Shown in pieces: positions 15,802 to 27,636 of a DNA stretch of 42,838 nt. Location: NCBI GenBank assembly GCA_028874995.1, contig JAPPGM010000080.1:1-42838 (forward strand). Direction: 5' to 3'. A program made the position numbers and the translations under genes. The notes under the pieces were generated by a model that saw nothing but the letters and a program-made list of their open reading frames with translations, was not told the origin of the DNA and did no database searches. Each line of letters starts with the position of its first letter. Within the stretch, counting starts at the first letter, position 1. This DNA comes from Gemmatimonadota bacterium (lineage in GTDB: Bacteria; Gemmatimonadota; Gemmatimonadetes; Longimicrobiales; Gaopeijiaceae).

Positions 15802-15830
15802 TATGTAACTAGTCACACTAGTCATGTCAA
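15802..15830 (-). promoter_or_regulatory. Promoter of the Phd/PIN module with repeats in the spacer
   Basis: On the minus strand: TTGACA (15825-15830), exactly 17 bases, TACATA (15802-15807). The spacer TGACTAGTGTGACTAGT is a direct repeat of TGACTAGT, each copy holding the palindrome ACTAGT. The -35 overlaps the stop codon of the HAD phosphatase gene. Transcription would begin at or next to the antitoxin ATG. Confidence 0.65.
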
Positions 15831-16543
15831 TCGTGAGTGCCGACCGGACGGGCGCCGCCATGGCCGGAACCGAGGAGTGCAGCCAGTGCCGCGACCAAAT
15901 CCGCGAACCCCGGCAGGATCCGGTCCGCACCCGCACGTTCGAGCTCCGTCGCCGAAAATCGGCCTGTCGTCACGGCCACCGTCGCCGCGCCCACCGCCTT
16001 GCCGCACGCCACGTCGCGGGGCGTGTCGCCGATGACCACCGCGTCCTCGCCACGGAATGTGCGGCCCCAGTGGGAGCGGGCGCGCTCCAGTGCGATCGGA
16101 GGCAGCTCATTGCGCACCTCGCGGTCGCAACCGAAGGCGCCGATCGGGAAGTGCCGCCACAACCCCACGGACTGAAGCTTCAGTTGCGCACCGGCGCGAA
16201 CGTTGCCGGTCACCAGGCCGAGAAAGACATCGCGGCGCTCTGTCAGGGTCGCGATCAGCCTGACGACTCCCGGCAGCGCCGTCACGGGATCGGTGGCAAG
16301 GTGGGACTCCAGTTCCGCGAGGTATGCCTCCCAGAAACGCCCCCGCCCTGCCTCGATCTCGTGAGGGGTGCGGCCGGCCGCGTTAAGGAGTTCCCGCAGC
16401 AGGAGCGGGTCGGTCTTGCCCGAAAAGTCGTGGTTGACGATGGGCCCGGATGTGCCGTAGGTGTGTTCCAGCGCGATTCTGAAGGCCGTCTTCCCGGGGC
16501 CTCCGATCGTGAGGGTGCCGTCGATGTCGAAGAGAAGGAGCAC
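15827..16543 (-). CDS. HAD-superfamily phosphatase (phosphoglycolate phosphatase-like)
   Basis: 238-residue cytoplasmic hydrolase. Motif I FDIDGTL has nucleophile D6 and acid D8, motif II is LVTGN, and motif IV is VVIGDTPRDVACG. The helical cap is of the small C1 type (HTYGTSG, then GKTDPLLLRELL). The substrate is unknown; phosphoglycolate, pyrophosphate and nucleotides are all possible. The start is GTG 16543 with no clear ribosome site, 62 bases after the dehydratase gene. Its 3' end overlaps the promoter of the next toxin-antitoxin module. Confidence 0.85.
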   Translation of the reverse strand: MLLLFDIDGTLTIGGPGKTAFRIALEHTYGTSGPIVNHDFSGKTDPLLLRELLNAAGRTPHEIEAGRGRFWEAYLAELESHLATDPVTALPGVVRLIATLTERRDVFLGLVTGNVRAGAQLKLQSVGLWRHFPIGAFGCDREVRNELPPIALERARSHWGRTFRGEDAVVIGDTPRDVACGKAVGAATVAVTTGRFSATELERAGADRILPGFADLVAALAALLGSGHGGARPVGTHD

Positions 16544-16605
16544 GGGAGGCTCAGCCGTCGCGCGTGCACGCCGGGAGGGATTCCGCCACGGTCTACGGGT
16601 CCGTG

Positions 16606-17584
16606 CTACTGCGCGGGCTGGTCCGACGTGCCAAGGATCTCGGCGAGCAGCGACGTGTCCAGATTGCCGCCCGAGAGGACGGCGCAGACCTTGCGGCCCG
16701 CCACCGGGACACGGCCGGCGAGGAGCGCGGCCACGGTGGCCGCGCCCGAGTACTCGACGACGAGCTTGCGGCGGGTGATGAGGTGGGCGGCGGCGCGGCG
16801 GATGTCGTCATCCTCGACGAGGACCACGTCGTCCAGGAACGCGGCCGCGTGGGCGAAGGTGAGGTCGCCGGCGCGGGTGGGGGCGAGGCCGTCGGCGATC
16901 GTGTCGATGCGTTCCAGGGTGGCGGGGGCTCCCGCGTCGAGTGCCCGCCGCATGGTGGGTGCTCCTGCGGGCTCCACGCCGATGATCGTGCTCCGCGGCT
17001 TCAGCCGCCGAAGGGCGGCCGCGCAGCCAGCCATCTGTCCTCCCCCTCCGATCGGGACCAGCAGCGTGTCGACCTCCGGCCAGTCCTCCGTCACCTCCAG
17101 CGCCACCGTTCCCGCACCCGCAATGATCCAGGGGTGGTCGAAGGGGGGGACCATCACCTGTCCTTCCGCGGCGGCGATCTTCTCGGCGCGGGCGCGGCGG
17201 TGCTCGGAAGTCGTCCCGGCGAACTCGACGCGGGCACCCAATCGGCGGGCGCCTTCGCTCTTGACCCTGGGCGCGGTGGTGGGCATCACCACGACGGCGC
17301 GGGTACCGGCGAGCCCGGCGGCGAAGGCCACGGCCTGCGCGTGGTTGCCGGATGAGTAGGTGATGACGCCGCGCTCGAGTTCGTAGGGGGACAGTTGCGC
17401 CAGGAAGTTGCAGGCGCCGCGGGCCTTGAAGGCGCCGGCCTTCTGCAGCGACTCGCACTTGAGGCGGACTTCGGCGCCTACGGTCTCCGAAAGATCGAGG
17501 TCAGGGATCAGAGGGGTGCGGACGACCGTGCCGCGGATGCGTTCGGCCGCCGTCCGGATGTCCGCAAGCGGGACGAGATTGTCG

Positions 17585-17604
<20 letters not shown>
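16606..17604 (-). CDS. PLP-dependent threonine/serine dehydratase-like enzyme
   Basis: 332-residue fold-type II PLP enzyme. Lys60 ([11 protein letters not shown]) is the Schiff-base lysine, SSGNHAQ (84-90) is the substrate loop, the phosphate-binding glycine loop reads GGGGQMAG, and LSGGN lies near the C-terminus. There is no C-terminal ACT regulatory domain, so it is the short, catabolic threonine dehydratase or serine racemase type rather than the long biosynthetic IlvA. The ATG lies within the last codons of gyrA (20-base overlap), which points to translational coupling. Substrate choice is not certain. Confidence 0.88.
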
Positions 17605-20047
<2,443 letters not shown>

Positions 20048-20407
20048 GGATTAGCAGTGAGGGGAGCGGCTGGGCCGTGGGGCCGGGAGGGGGCTGCCGG
20101 GGGTGTTGGCAAGGGACCTCGGACAGCCATTAATTATAGCGGTTTTCGGGGGGTCTTTCAAGATGAAAAACGGGGGGTGGAAGGGGGGCGGCGGGGAGTC
20201 AGGGAAACGCGTTTGGTCACCCGGTCGGGAGGGTGACGCCGAGGGGTCGCGTTGATCGGCTGGGAGTACCCTTCGTGCCCCGGTTGGATCCGGGGCCAGG
20301 CGGACAGGCCACCGGCCGGATGTCTTCTGTACATTGTGAACGAGTTAAAACGTGGTCCGGCATGGACGCGCCGCCATTCGGTTGCCTCGCGGGTTTTTCG
20401 TGAGCCG
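20048..20407. other. Intergenic region between gyrA and the glycosyltransferase
   Basis: 360 bases without a supported gene. It holds the gyrA promoter and, at 20278-20295, a GC-rich 6-bp hairpin (CCCCGG, loop, CCGGGG) with no T-tract. The stretch 20320-20360 is AT-richer but gives no clear promoter. Nothing else was recognised. Confidence 0.6.
20133..20161 (-). promoter_or_regulatory. Strong promoter of gyrA
   Basis: On the minus strand: TTGAAA (20156-20161), 17 bases, perfect TATAAT (20133-20138). The predicted start is near 20126, giving a leader of about 79 bases. It is the best sigma-70-type -10 in the window, fitting a highly expressed housekeeping gene and its downstream dehydratase and phosphatase. 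Confidence 0.75.
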
Positions 20408-21517
20408 TCAGGCCATTGAGACGAAATCGGCACCGTCCTTCAGGCCGGCCTCCCGAGCCGCGTTCCGCACCGCTTCCCGGCCCGTTTCCCGCGCCACCGC
20501 CCCCACATGGAGCACGGTCGCCAACGTCCGCGCGGCGTCCGCCCCGCACACCGGCGCCCCATGAATCACCTGCCCGATCTTCCGCGGGTCGACCTCGATG
20601 AAGGCCGCGACCCGCACTTCCTGGCGCTGGAACTCGATCGCGAGACTCTTGCCTGTCGGCCCCGCACCCCACACGACCACCCCCTCCCGCCCCACCAGCA
20701 TGCTCCGGCGCAGGTGGTGCACCCGGCATGCCCGAAACGCTGCCAGCGAGTACGCGGGATGGTTCCGGCTGAGCCGGCCCTGATCGTTGCCCCAGTCGAG
20801 GAGGACGCGCGGCACCGAGACGAAGCGGTGGCCGCGCCGCCACAGGCGAAGCAGGAGGTCGTAGTCCTCGGGCCAGGCCCGGTCGCGGTAGCCGCCGATG
20901 TCGGTCAGCGCCTCTCGCCGGAACATGAAGGTGGGGTGGGCGAGCGGGCACTCGACGAAGATGTTGGCCGATACGGTTGGCCAGTCGGTCATGGCGTTGA
21001 GCCAGGCGGCGTAGTCGGCGGAGCGGGGGGTGACGGTGGAAGCGGGGACGTAGCGCACTCCGGTTCCGCAGCCGGCGAGGCCGGGCCTGCGTTCCAGCAG
21101 GTCGAGTTGGGAGGCCAGCCGTTCCGGGTGGCAGCGGTCGTCGGCGTCCATGCGCGCGATGTAGTCGCCCCGCGACTCGGCAAGGCCTCGCTGGAGGGCG
21201 GACACGATCCCGTAGCCGACCCGGTGGCGTGGGCCCGGGCGCACCGGCGACGGTGGGCTGTCGCCCAGGCCACCGAGAGACGATCGCCGATCGCCGCCGG
21301 AGCCACTCCGCACCAGTCGGAAGCGATCGTCGCGCAGCTCCCACGCCCGCGCGATCCGCGGGGTCGAGTCGCGGGAACCGTCGTCCACGACGAGCACTTC
21401 GAAGTGGGGGAAGGTCTGTGCGTGAAGGGACTCGAGCGCCGCGTCGAGGGTCGCCGTCCCGTCGCGGACCGGCAGGACGACGGAAATGAGCGGGTGGGCG
21501 CGAGTGGGTGCAGTCAC
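20408..21517 (-). CDS. GT2 glycosyltransferase with C-terminal Rossmann-like domain
   Basis: 369 residues. The N-terminal GT-A fold starts ISVVLPVRDG with VLVVDDGSRDST, and the metal-binding DxD-type motif is in YIARMDADD. The acceptor region includes AWPEDYDLLLRLW. It probably transfers sugar to a cell-surface glycan. From about residue 285 a second fold begins: VVVWGAGPTGKSLA, then VAAFIEVDPRKIGQVIHGAPV, reminiscent of the PglD N-domain or other Rossmann sugar-enzyme domains. The start is GTG 21517, overlapping the UvrA stop (GTGA). Confidence 0.85.
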   Translation of the reverse strand: MTAPTRAHPLISVVLPVRDGTATLDAALESLHAQTFPHFEVLVVDDGSRDSTPRIARAWELRDDRFRLVRSGSGGDRRSSLGGLGDSPPSPVRPGPRHRVGYGIVSALQRGLAESRGDYIARMDADDRCHPERLASQLDLLERRPGLAGCGTGVRYVPASTVTPRSADYAAWLNAMTDWPTVSANIFVECPLAHPTFMFRREALTDIGGYRDRAWPEDYDLLLRLWRRGHRFVSVPRVLLDWGNDQGRLSRNHPAYSLAAFRACRVHHLRRSMLVGREGVVVWGAGPTGKSLAIEFQRQEVRVAAFIEVDPRKIGQVIHGAPVCGADAARTLATVLHVGAVARETGREAVRNAAREAGLKDGADFVSMA

Positions 21518-24384
21518 CCGTCGCCCCTCCCCCCCACCACCCCCCCCAGAAACCGCCCGGTCACGCTCTCGGGCACCGTCGCCACATCCTCCGGCCGCCC
21601 CATCGCCACCACCTCCCCACCCCCCGCCCCCGCCCCAGGCCCCATGTCGACCACCCAGTCCGCCTCGCGGATCACATCCAGATCGTGCTCGACCACCACC
21701 AGCGTGTGCCCCGCCTTCACCAACTTGCGGAGCACCCTGTTCAGCTGGGCGACATCCTCTCCCGAAAGCCCCGTCGTCGGCTCGTCCAGGATGTACACCT
21801 TGCGCGCCCCCTTCCGCGCGACCGCGCCGATCAGCTCGCGCGCGATTTTGAGCCGCTGCGCCTCCCCGCCGGAGAGGTGCGTCGCCGGCTGCCCCAGCCG
21901 CAGATACCCCAGCCCCACCTGCTGCAGGTGCCAGAGCGCCTGGCCCAGCTTCGGTTCCCGGACAAAGAAGCGCATCGCGCGGTCCACGGTGAAGTTGAGC
22001 ACCTGGTTCACGTTGTGGCCCCTCACCATGACTTCGAGCACCTCGGGACGGTAGCGCTTCCCCCCGCACACCTCGCACGGGACGTGGATGTCGGCCATGA
22101 AGACCATCTCGACGCGCACGAACCCCGCGCCGGCGCACTCCTCGCAGCGCCCGCCCTTCACGTTGAAGGAGAAGCTGCGCGCATCCAGGCCCGCGGTCCG
22201 GGCAGCGCGCTCGTTCGCGAAGATACGCCGGACTTCGCCCCACGCCTTCACATAGGTGACCGGGTTCGAGCGGGGAGTCTTCCCGATGGGGTTCTGGTCG
22301 ACCAGGACCACGTCGTCGAGGTGCTCGAGCCCGGTGAGCGCCGTGTACGCCCCCACCACCTCACCCAGGTGCTCCTTGGCCGAGGTGCGTCCGCCCCGCA
22401 ACTCGCGCTCCAGGGCCCGGTAGAGGATGTTGTGCACCAGCGTCGACTTGCCCGAGCCCGACACGCCCGTCACCACCGTCATAGCCCCTACGGGGAATTC
22501 GGCCTCCGCCCCCCGCAGATTGTGGAGCGTGGCGCCTTCGAGCCGGATCCGGGCTCCGTCCACCGGCTGGCGCCATTTCGGTGGCCAGACCCCGTTTTCC
22601 GTCCCCCGCGACAGATTCCTGGACAGATACTGCCCGGTATTCGTCACGGAATCCGTCAAAGCGGTGGGCGAACCCTCGTAAACGACCTCTCCACCTCCTT
22701 CACCGGAAGCGGGGCCGAGCTCCACCACATGATCGGCGGCCATGATCGCCGCCGCGTCGTGCTCCACCACCACGACGGTGTTGCCCCCGTCGCGCAGCCG
22801 CCTGAGGAGGGCGAGGAGGGCGTCCATGTCCTGGGGGTGCAGCCCGATCGACGGTTCGTCAAGGACGTAGAGCGTGTCGACCAGCCGCGAGCCCAGGGAG
22901 TTTGCCAGCGAGATGCGCTGCGCCTCCCCGCCCGACAGGGTGCGCATCTGGCGGCCGAGGGTCAGGTAGCCGAGCCCGACGTCGACCAGGAAGCCGATCC
23001 GCGCCGAGAGCTCCCTCAGGATCGTGCCTGCTATGGCGGCCTCCATGTCGCGGAGATCGAGCCGGGACAGCCAGCGGGGCAGCTCGCCGATGGGCAGGCC
23101 GGAGACGGCGCCGATGTCCAGTCCCCCAACCGAGACGTATCCCGCCTCGGGCCTCAGCCGGGATCCGCCGCAGGCCCGGCACGGAAGGGGGCGCTGGTAC
23201 CGCCTGAGGAAGATGCGGATGTACTGCTTGTACCGCTTTCGCTCCTTGGAGACGAGAAAGTCCACCACGCCGCGGAATGAACCCTTGCCGTAGAGCACGC
23301 CGCGGCGGAAGGACGGGGGCAGCTCGTTCCAGGGCGCGTACCACGACGCGCGTTCGCGGGACGCGAAGCGGCGCAGGACTTCGCGCTCGCGGGCGTAGCG
23401 GGGCTTGGCCCATGGGTCGACCGCGCCCTGCTCCAGCGAGAGGTCGCGGTCGGGCACGATCAACGCGGGGTCGTATTCCAGGGTGGCTCCGAATCCGGTA
23501 CAGACCGGGCAGCTGCCGTAGGGGTTGTTGAAGGAGAAGAGCTTGGGCTCCGGCTCCTGGAAGGCGGTTTCGGGGTGGCGCGGGCAGCGAAACGCCTCGG
23601 AGAAGCGGAGCGGTTGCCTTGCTCCGCTGTCGGCCGGAACTACCATTGCTTCGCCCTCCCCTTCCCGAAAGCAGGTCGCCAGCGAGTCGGCGACCCGGTC
23701 GGTCCAGCTCCGATCCGGACTCTCCGTCACCTTGATCCGGTCCACCACGACGAGCACCTCGCGGCTGGCGGCCAGGTCCGGAACGGTGTCGCCCGGTTCG
23801 GCCTCCGGCGCCAGCAGGTCCGACAACTCCGCCGGGACGCCGTCGGCCAGCACCCGTGCGAACCCCGCCGAGCGCAGGTTTTCCGCGACCAGCTGGTGCG
23901 ATACCCGGCCGCTCCGGGACAGCGGGAAGCCGATCATGGCGCGCGTGCCGGGGGGTAGCGCTGCGACCCGGTCCGTGGCGGCGGAGACGGTGTCCGGACG
24001 CACTTCGTTTTCACACTCGGGGCAATGGGTGCGGCCGACGCGCGCAAAAAGGAGTCGGAGGAAGTCGTGGACTTCGGTGGCGGTGCCGACGGTTGAGCGG
24101 CTGGTGGTTGTCGGGTTGCGCTGCTCGATGGCCACTGCGGGTGAGAGTCCCTCGATCCGGTCGACGTCGGGTTTCTCCAGCCGGTCGAGGAACTGCTTCG
24201 CATAGGTGGACAGAGCCTCGACGTAGCGGCGCTGGCCTGCGGCGAAGAGCGTGTCGAGCGCCAGGGAGGACTTGCCGGACCCCGAAGGACCGGTGATGAC
24301 CGTGAGCGCGCGCCGGGGCAGATCCAGGTCGATGTCCTTCAGGTTGTGCTGGCGAGCACCCCTGATCCGGATCGGTTGGTCCAT
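21514..24384 (-). CDS. uvrA: UvrA-family excinuclease ATPase (possible UvrA paralog)
   Basis: 956-residue DNA-damage sensor ATPase of nucleotide excision repair. The first Walker A is GPSGSGKSS (32-40) and the second GVSGSGKST. There are two LSGGEAQR signatures, and Walker B LDEPSIGLH and LDEPTTGLS. Zinc modules: the first reads CPRH...CPVC, with His for the usual second Cys; the C-terminal CEECAGAG...CEVCGGKRY is intact. The EQRNPTTTSRSTVGTATE segment and divergence in the second half suggest a paralogous branch, not necessarily the main UvrA. Start ATG 24384 was preferred over GTG 24420 because AGGAA sits 5 to 6 bases upstream. Confidence 0.92.
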   Translation of the reverse strand: MDQPIRIRGARQHNLKDIDLDLPRRALTVITGPSGSGKSSLALDTLFAAGQRRYVEALSTYAKQFLDRLEKPDVDRIEGLSPAVAIEQRNPTTTSRSTVGTATEVHDFLRLLFARVGRTHCPECENEVRPDTVSAATDRVAALPPGTRAMIGFPLSRSGRVSHQLVAENLRSAGFARVLADGVPAELSDLLAPEAEPGDTVPDLAASREVLVVVDRIKVTESPDRSWTDRVADSLATCFREGEGEAMVVPADSGARQPLRFSEAFRCPRHPETAFQEPEPKLFSFNNPYGSCPVCTGFGATLEYDPALIVPDRDLSLEQGAVDPWAKPRYAREREVLRRFASRERASWYAPWNELPPSFRRGVLYGKGSFRGVVDFLVSKERKRYKQYIRIFLRRYQRPLPCRACGGSRLRPEAGYVSVGGLDIGAVSGLPIGELPRWLSRLDLRDMEAAIAGTILRELSARIGFLVDVGLGYLTLGRQMRTLSGGEAQRISLANSLGSRLVDTLYVLDEPSIGLHPQDMDALLALLRRLRDGGNTVVVVEHDAAAIMAADHVVELGPASGEGGGEVVYEGSPTALTDSVTNTGQYLSRNLSRGTENGVWPPKWRQPVDGARIRLEGATLHNLRGAEAEFPVGAMTVVTGVSGSGKSTLVHNILYRALERELRGGRTSAKEHLGEVVGAYTALTGLEHLDDVVLVDQNPIGKTPRSNPVTYVKAWGEVRRIFANERAARTAGLDARSFSFNVKGGRCEECAGAGFVRVEMVFMADIHVPCEVCGGKRYRPEVLEVMVRGHNVNQVLNFTVDRAMRFFVREPKLGQALWHLQQVGLGYLRLGQPATHLSGGEAQRLKIARELIGAVARKGARKVYILDEPTTGLSGEDVAQLNRVLRKLVKAGHTLVVVEHDLDVIREADWVVDMGPGAGAGGGEVVAMGRPEDVATVPESVTGRFLGGVVGGRGDG

Positions 24385-24463
24385 GGGATTCCTGCCGCGG
24401 GCTGCCGGGATTTGTTTCACGGGCTGACGGCCCCCCCGTTGCCATGGGGCGCGATTCTGCCGA

Positions 24464-24480
24464 CCGTGGAACGGCCACGG
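24464..24480. repeat. Inverted repeat in the uvrA / aminotransferase divergent region
   Basis: CCGTGG, five bases, CCACGG: a perfect 6-bp stem in the 152-base gap between two divergent genes. It could be an operator or a hairpin. No matching second copy was seen. Confidence 0.3.
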
Positions 24481-24536
24481 TTCCCGTATGTGAGCGGGCC
24501 GTAACCGTCAAATCTATCAACACGACGCGACCCCCA

Positions 24537-25604
24537 ATGGACATCTACCCTCGCGCGGACTACCAGGGCCTCGCCCGCTACCTCCCCGACAGGTCGCCGA
24601 TCGCGGCCGATCTGAGCGACAACCGCAACCTCTGGGGCGCCCACCCGGCCGCACTCGAGGTCCTCGCAGGCTTCGACACGGCGGCGGCCTCGGAGTATCC
24701 GGGCAGCTACTCCGATCGGCTGGTCGGCGCCGTCGCGGCCCGGTTGAACGTTGCGCCGGAGAACGTGACGACGGGGGCGGGGGGGACGGGGGTGCTGGAC
24801 GCGCTGATGCGGGCGGTCGCGCCCACCACCATGCGGTACCTCGACCCGGGGTGGCCCGCCGCGGGGATGCTTGCGGTCATGAACGGGCACCGACCGGTGG
24901 CGGTCGAGTGGCGGGAGGGGCTGGACGACCCGGTGCATTTCGCGGGGGACGAACCGTGCATCGTCTTCCTGGCCAACCCCGGCAACCCGACCGGCGAGGC
25001 CGTCCCGGACGAGTGGCTGCGGGCAGTCTACGAGCACACCGAGGCTGTGGGCAGCGTGCTGATCATCGACGAGGCGTACGGGGAGTACAACCGCGATCCC
25101 GCGGACATGACGCCCTACGAGCTGGCGCTGGCGGGAGAGCGCACGATCTGCGTCAAGACGCTCTCGAAGGCGTACGGCCTGGCGGGGCTGCGGGCCGGCT
25201 ACGGCGTGGGGAGCGCGGCGATGGTCCTCGAAGTGGACAAGGGGCGGGGTCCATTCGTGGTCACGAGCGTGACGAGCGCGGCCGCCGCGGCCGCCATCTC
25301 CAGTAGGTCGTCGTGGCTGGCGGACACCATCGCCGAGACGCGGACCAGCCGTGAACGCGTGCGCGACAGCCTCCTCCACCGCGGTTACCGGGTGCCCCGC
25401 TCGGCGGCCAACTTCATCTTCATCCGGCTCCCCGTGGAGGAGCTGGGCGACACCGCGGCGCGTCTGGAGCGGTGCGGCGTCCGGGTACGTCCCTTCCACA
25501 GCGCGTCACCCAGAGGCGATGGACTGCGGGCCACCGTAGCGCCGTGGGACCAGATGCAGCGTCTGCTGGACGGGATGGACCTGGTGGCGTCGGGAGCGGT
25601 GTAA
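24537..25604 (+). CDS. hisC: Histidinol-phosphate aminotransferase-like (class I/II) enzyme
   Basis: 355-residue fold-type I PLP aminotransferase. Visible: GAGGTGVLDAL (cofactor phosphate loop), NPGNPTG, DEAYGEY (Asp to the pyridine nitrogen), and KTLSKAYGLAGLRAGYG with Schiff-base lysine K211. Overall pattern and length fit HisC, which converts imidazole acetol phosphate to histidinol phosphate; HisC-like enzymes acting on aromatic amino acids or threonine phosphate cannot be excluded. No other his gene is nearby. The ATG was chosen at MDIYPRADYQGL, where homology begins. The ABC exporter starts 13 bases after its stop. Confidence 0.82.
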   Translation: MDIYPRADYQGLARYLPDRSPIAADLSDNRNLWGAHPAALEVLAGFDTAAASEYPGSYSDRLVGAVAARLNVAPENVTTGAGGTGVLDALMRAVAPTTMRYLDPGWPAAGMLAVMNGHRPVAVEWREGLDDPVHFAGDEPCIVFLANPGNPTGEAVPDEWLRAVYEHTEAVGSVLIIDEAYGEYNRDPADMTPYELALAGERTICVKTLSKAYGLAGLRAGYGVGSAAMVLEVDKGRGPFVVTSVTSAAAAAAISSRSSWLADTIAETRTSRERVRDSLLHRGYRVPRSAANFIFIRLPVEELGDTAARLERCGVRVRPFHSASPRGDGLRATVAPWDQMQRLLDGMDLVASGAV

Positions 25605-25617
25605 GAGCCCGTCCATC

Positions 25618-27438
25618 GTGAGCGGCGGCTACGAAGAGGAGGTCCTCGGCAAGGCCTACGACTCGCGGCTGATGGCCCGGCTGCTGCGCTATCTGCGCCC
25701 CTACAGGCTCCAGGTGGCGGGAGCGGTGCTCCTTCTCATGCTGGCGTCGGGACTCGCGGTCGTCGGCCCCTACCTGACCAAGATCGCCCTCGACGAGGCC
25801 ATCCCGCAGGGAGACGGCGGCCAACTCGCCTTCCTGGCCATCCTCTTCCTCGCAGCCGTCGTGCTCGGCTTCGTTTTCGAGTATGCGCAGGCTCTGCTCA
25901 CCACCTGGCTGGGGCAGCGGGTCATGTACGGCCTGCGCACCCAGATCTTCGCGAAGCTCCAGCGCCTCGATCTGGCCTTCTACGACCGCAACCCGGTCGG
26001 CCGCCTGATGACCCGGATCACCTCCGACGTGGAGACGCTCAACGAGCTCTTCAGTTCGGGGGTGGTGACGGTCTTCGGCGACCTCTTCACGCTGCTCTTC
26101 ATCGTCGCGGCCATGATCCAGATGGACGCGGAGCTGGCGCTGGTCACCTTCAGCGTGCTTCCGTTCGTGGCCTGGGCCGCCTTCGTCTTCCGGTCGCGGA
26201 TACGGGGCGCCTACCGTGACATCCGGGTGCGGCTGGCCCGCATGAACGCCTTCCTGCAAGAGCGCTTCACCGGAATCCGCGTCGTCCAGCTCTTCAACCG
26301 CGAGGACGCCGACCTGGCGCGGTTCAAGGGACTCAACAACGATTACCTGAGCGCGCACCTTCGGTCGATCCGGTACTACGCGCTCTTCTTTCCGGTGGTC
26401 CAGCAGCTTACGGCGGTGGCCCTCGCGCTGATCATCTGGTACGGGGGCGGGGCAATGGTCAGGGGAGCGGTCACGGTCGGGGTGCTCGCGGCCTTTCTGG
26501 ACTACGCGCGCCGCTTCTTCCGCCCGATTCAGGATCTGTCCGACAAGTACAACCTGCTGCAGGGGGCGATGGCGTCTTCGGAGCGGATCTTCCGCCTTCT
26601 CGACCGTGAGCCCACCATCGAGGACCCGCCGCGGCCGTCGCTGTATCCCATCGGCGCCCCCGGTGAAATCCGCTTCGAGAATGTGTGGTTCGCCTATGGC
26701 GGCTCCGACGCCGGCAACGGGGAGCCTGACTGGGTGCTGCGCGACATCTCGTTCACGGTCGCCCCGGGCGAAAAGCTGGCGATCGTGGGGCACACCGGGG
26801 CCGGCAAGACCACCCTCATCAACCTGCTCATGCGGTTCTACGAACCCCAGCGCGGCCGAATCCTGGTGGACGGCGTCCCCATCGGAGAACTCCGCATGAA
26901 GGACTTGAGGGGGCGCATCGGGCTGGTGCTTCAGGACATCTTCCTCTTCAGCCGGTCGGTTGACTACAATGTGCGGCTCGGGTCCGGATCGATCGATGCC
27001 GAACAGGTTGCGGGTGCGCTGGAGGCCGTGGGCGCAGCCCCGTTCGTGGAACGCCTGCCCCTACGTGCCACCCAGGAACTCGGCGAGCGCGGCGCCAGCC
27101 TTTCCGTGGGGGAGAGACAGCTCCTGTCCTTTGCCCGTGCGCTGGCCTTCGACCCCGGCATCCTGGTGCTCGACGAGGCCACGAGTTCGGTGGACTCCGC
27201 GATCGAGGCCCGCATCGAGGAGGCCACCGACCGCCTCATGCGGGGCCGTACCTGTCTGGTGATCGCGCACCGGCTTTCGACCGTTCAGGGGGCGGACCGG
27301 ATCCTGGTCATGCATCACGGGGTACTGGCCGAGGAGGGAACCCACCGGGAGCTCCTGGGGGCCGACGGACTCTACCGCCGCCTGCACGAGTTGCAGTTTG
27401 CCACCCGATTCGATGATGAGCCCGTGACGAGGTCCTGA
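25618..27438 (+). CDS. ABC exporter half-transporter (MsbA/LmrA-like)
   Basis: 606-residue inner-membrane protein. Six-helix type I exporter domain (about 30-320) precedes one ATPase domain. Walker A is GHTGAGKTT (391-399), the Q-loop lies in LVLQDIFLF, the signature is LSVGERQ (495-501), Walker B is ILVLDEATSSVD, and the switch His is in VIAHRLSTV. A half-transporter must dimerise; no partner gene follows, so a homodimer is likely. The substrate could be lipid, peptide or drug. The start is GTG. Confidence 0.93.
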   Translation: MSGGYEEEVLGKAYDSRLMARLLRYLRPYRLQVAGAVLLLMLASGLAVVGPYLTKIALDEAIPQGDGGQLAFLAILFLAAVVLGFVFEYAQALLTTWLGQRVMYGLRTQIFAKLQRLDLAFYDRNPVGRLMTRITSDVETLNELFSSGVVTVFGDLFTLLFIVAAMIQMDAELALVTFSVLPFVAWAAFVFRSRIRGAYRDIRVRLARMNAFLQERFTGIRVVQLFNREDADLARFKGLNNDYLSAHLRSIRYYALFFPVVQQLTAVALALIIWYGGGAMVRGAVTVGVLAAFLDYARRFFRPIQDLSDKYNLLQGAMASSERIFRLLDREPTIEDPPRPSLYPIGAPGEIRFENVWFAYGGSDAGNGEPDWVLRDISFTVAPGEKLAIVGHTGAGKTTLINLLMRFYEPQRGRILVDGVPIGELRMKDLRGRIGLVLQDIFLFSRSVDYNVRLGSGSIDAEQVAGALEAVGAAPFVERLPLRATQELGERGASLSVGERQLLSFARALAFDPGILVLDEATSSVDSAIEARIEEATDRLMRGRTCLVIAHRLSTVQGADRILVMHHGVLAEEGTHRELLGADGLYRRLHELQFATRFDDEPVTRS

Positions 27439-27636
27439 CCGTACCCGCGTACACTTCGACGTGATCCGCGAGCGTTTGAACCACCCACACCACGAACCAC
27501 CCCATTGCGTCCCGGACGACGAGGTATTCATATGAGAGGCAATCACGGTCGCTCGGGACAATTGTGGATATTCCGCTCCCGCCGCCCACCCGGGGCCGAA
27601 GTCGCTTAGTCCATCCGAACCGGAGTCAGCCGAACC

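Noticed and set aside
20278-20295. GC-rich hairpin CCCCGG/CCGGGG as a terminator
   Set aside because: No T-tract follows on either strand and it is over 100 bases past the glycosyltransferase stop.
27439-27636. Remnant of an AlbA_2 domain upstream of the HATPase_c_4 gene
   Set aside because: All three plus frames were read and none shows the conserved AlbA_2 pattern.
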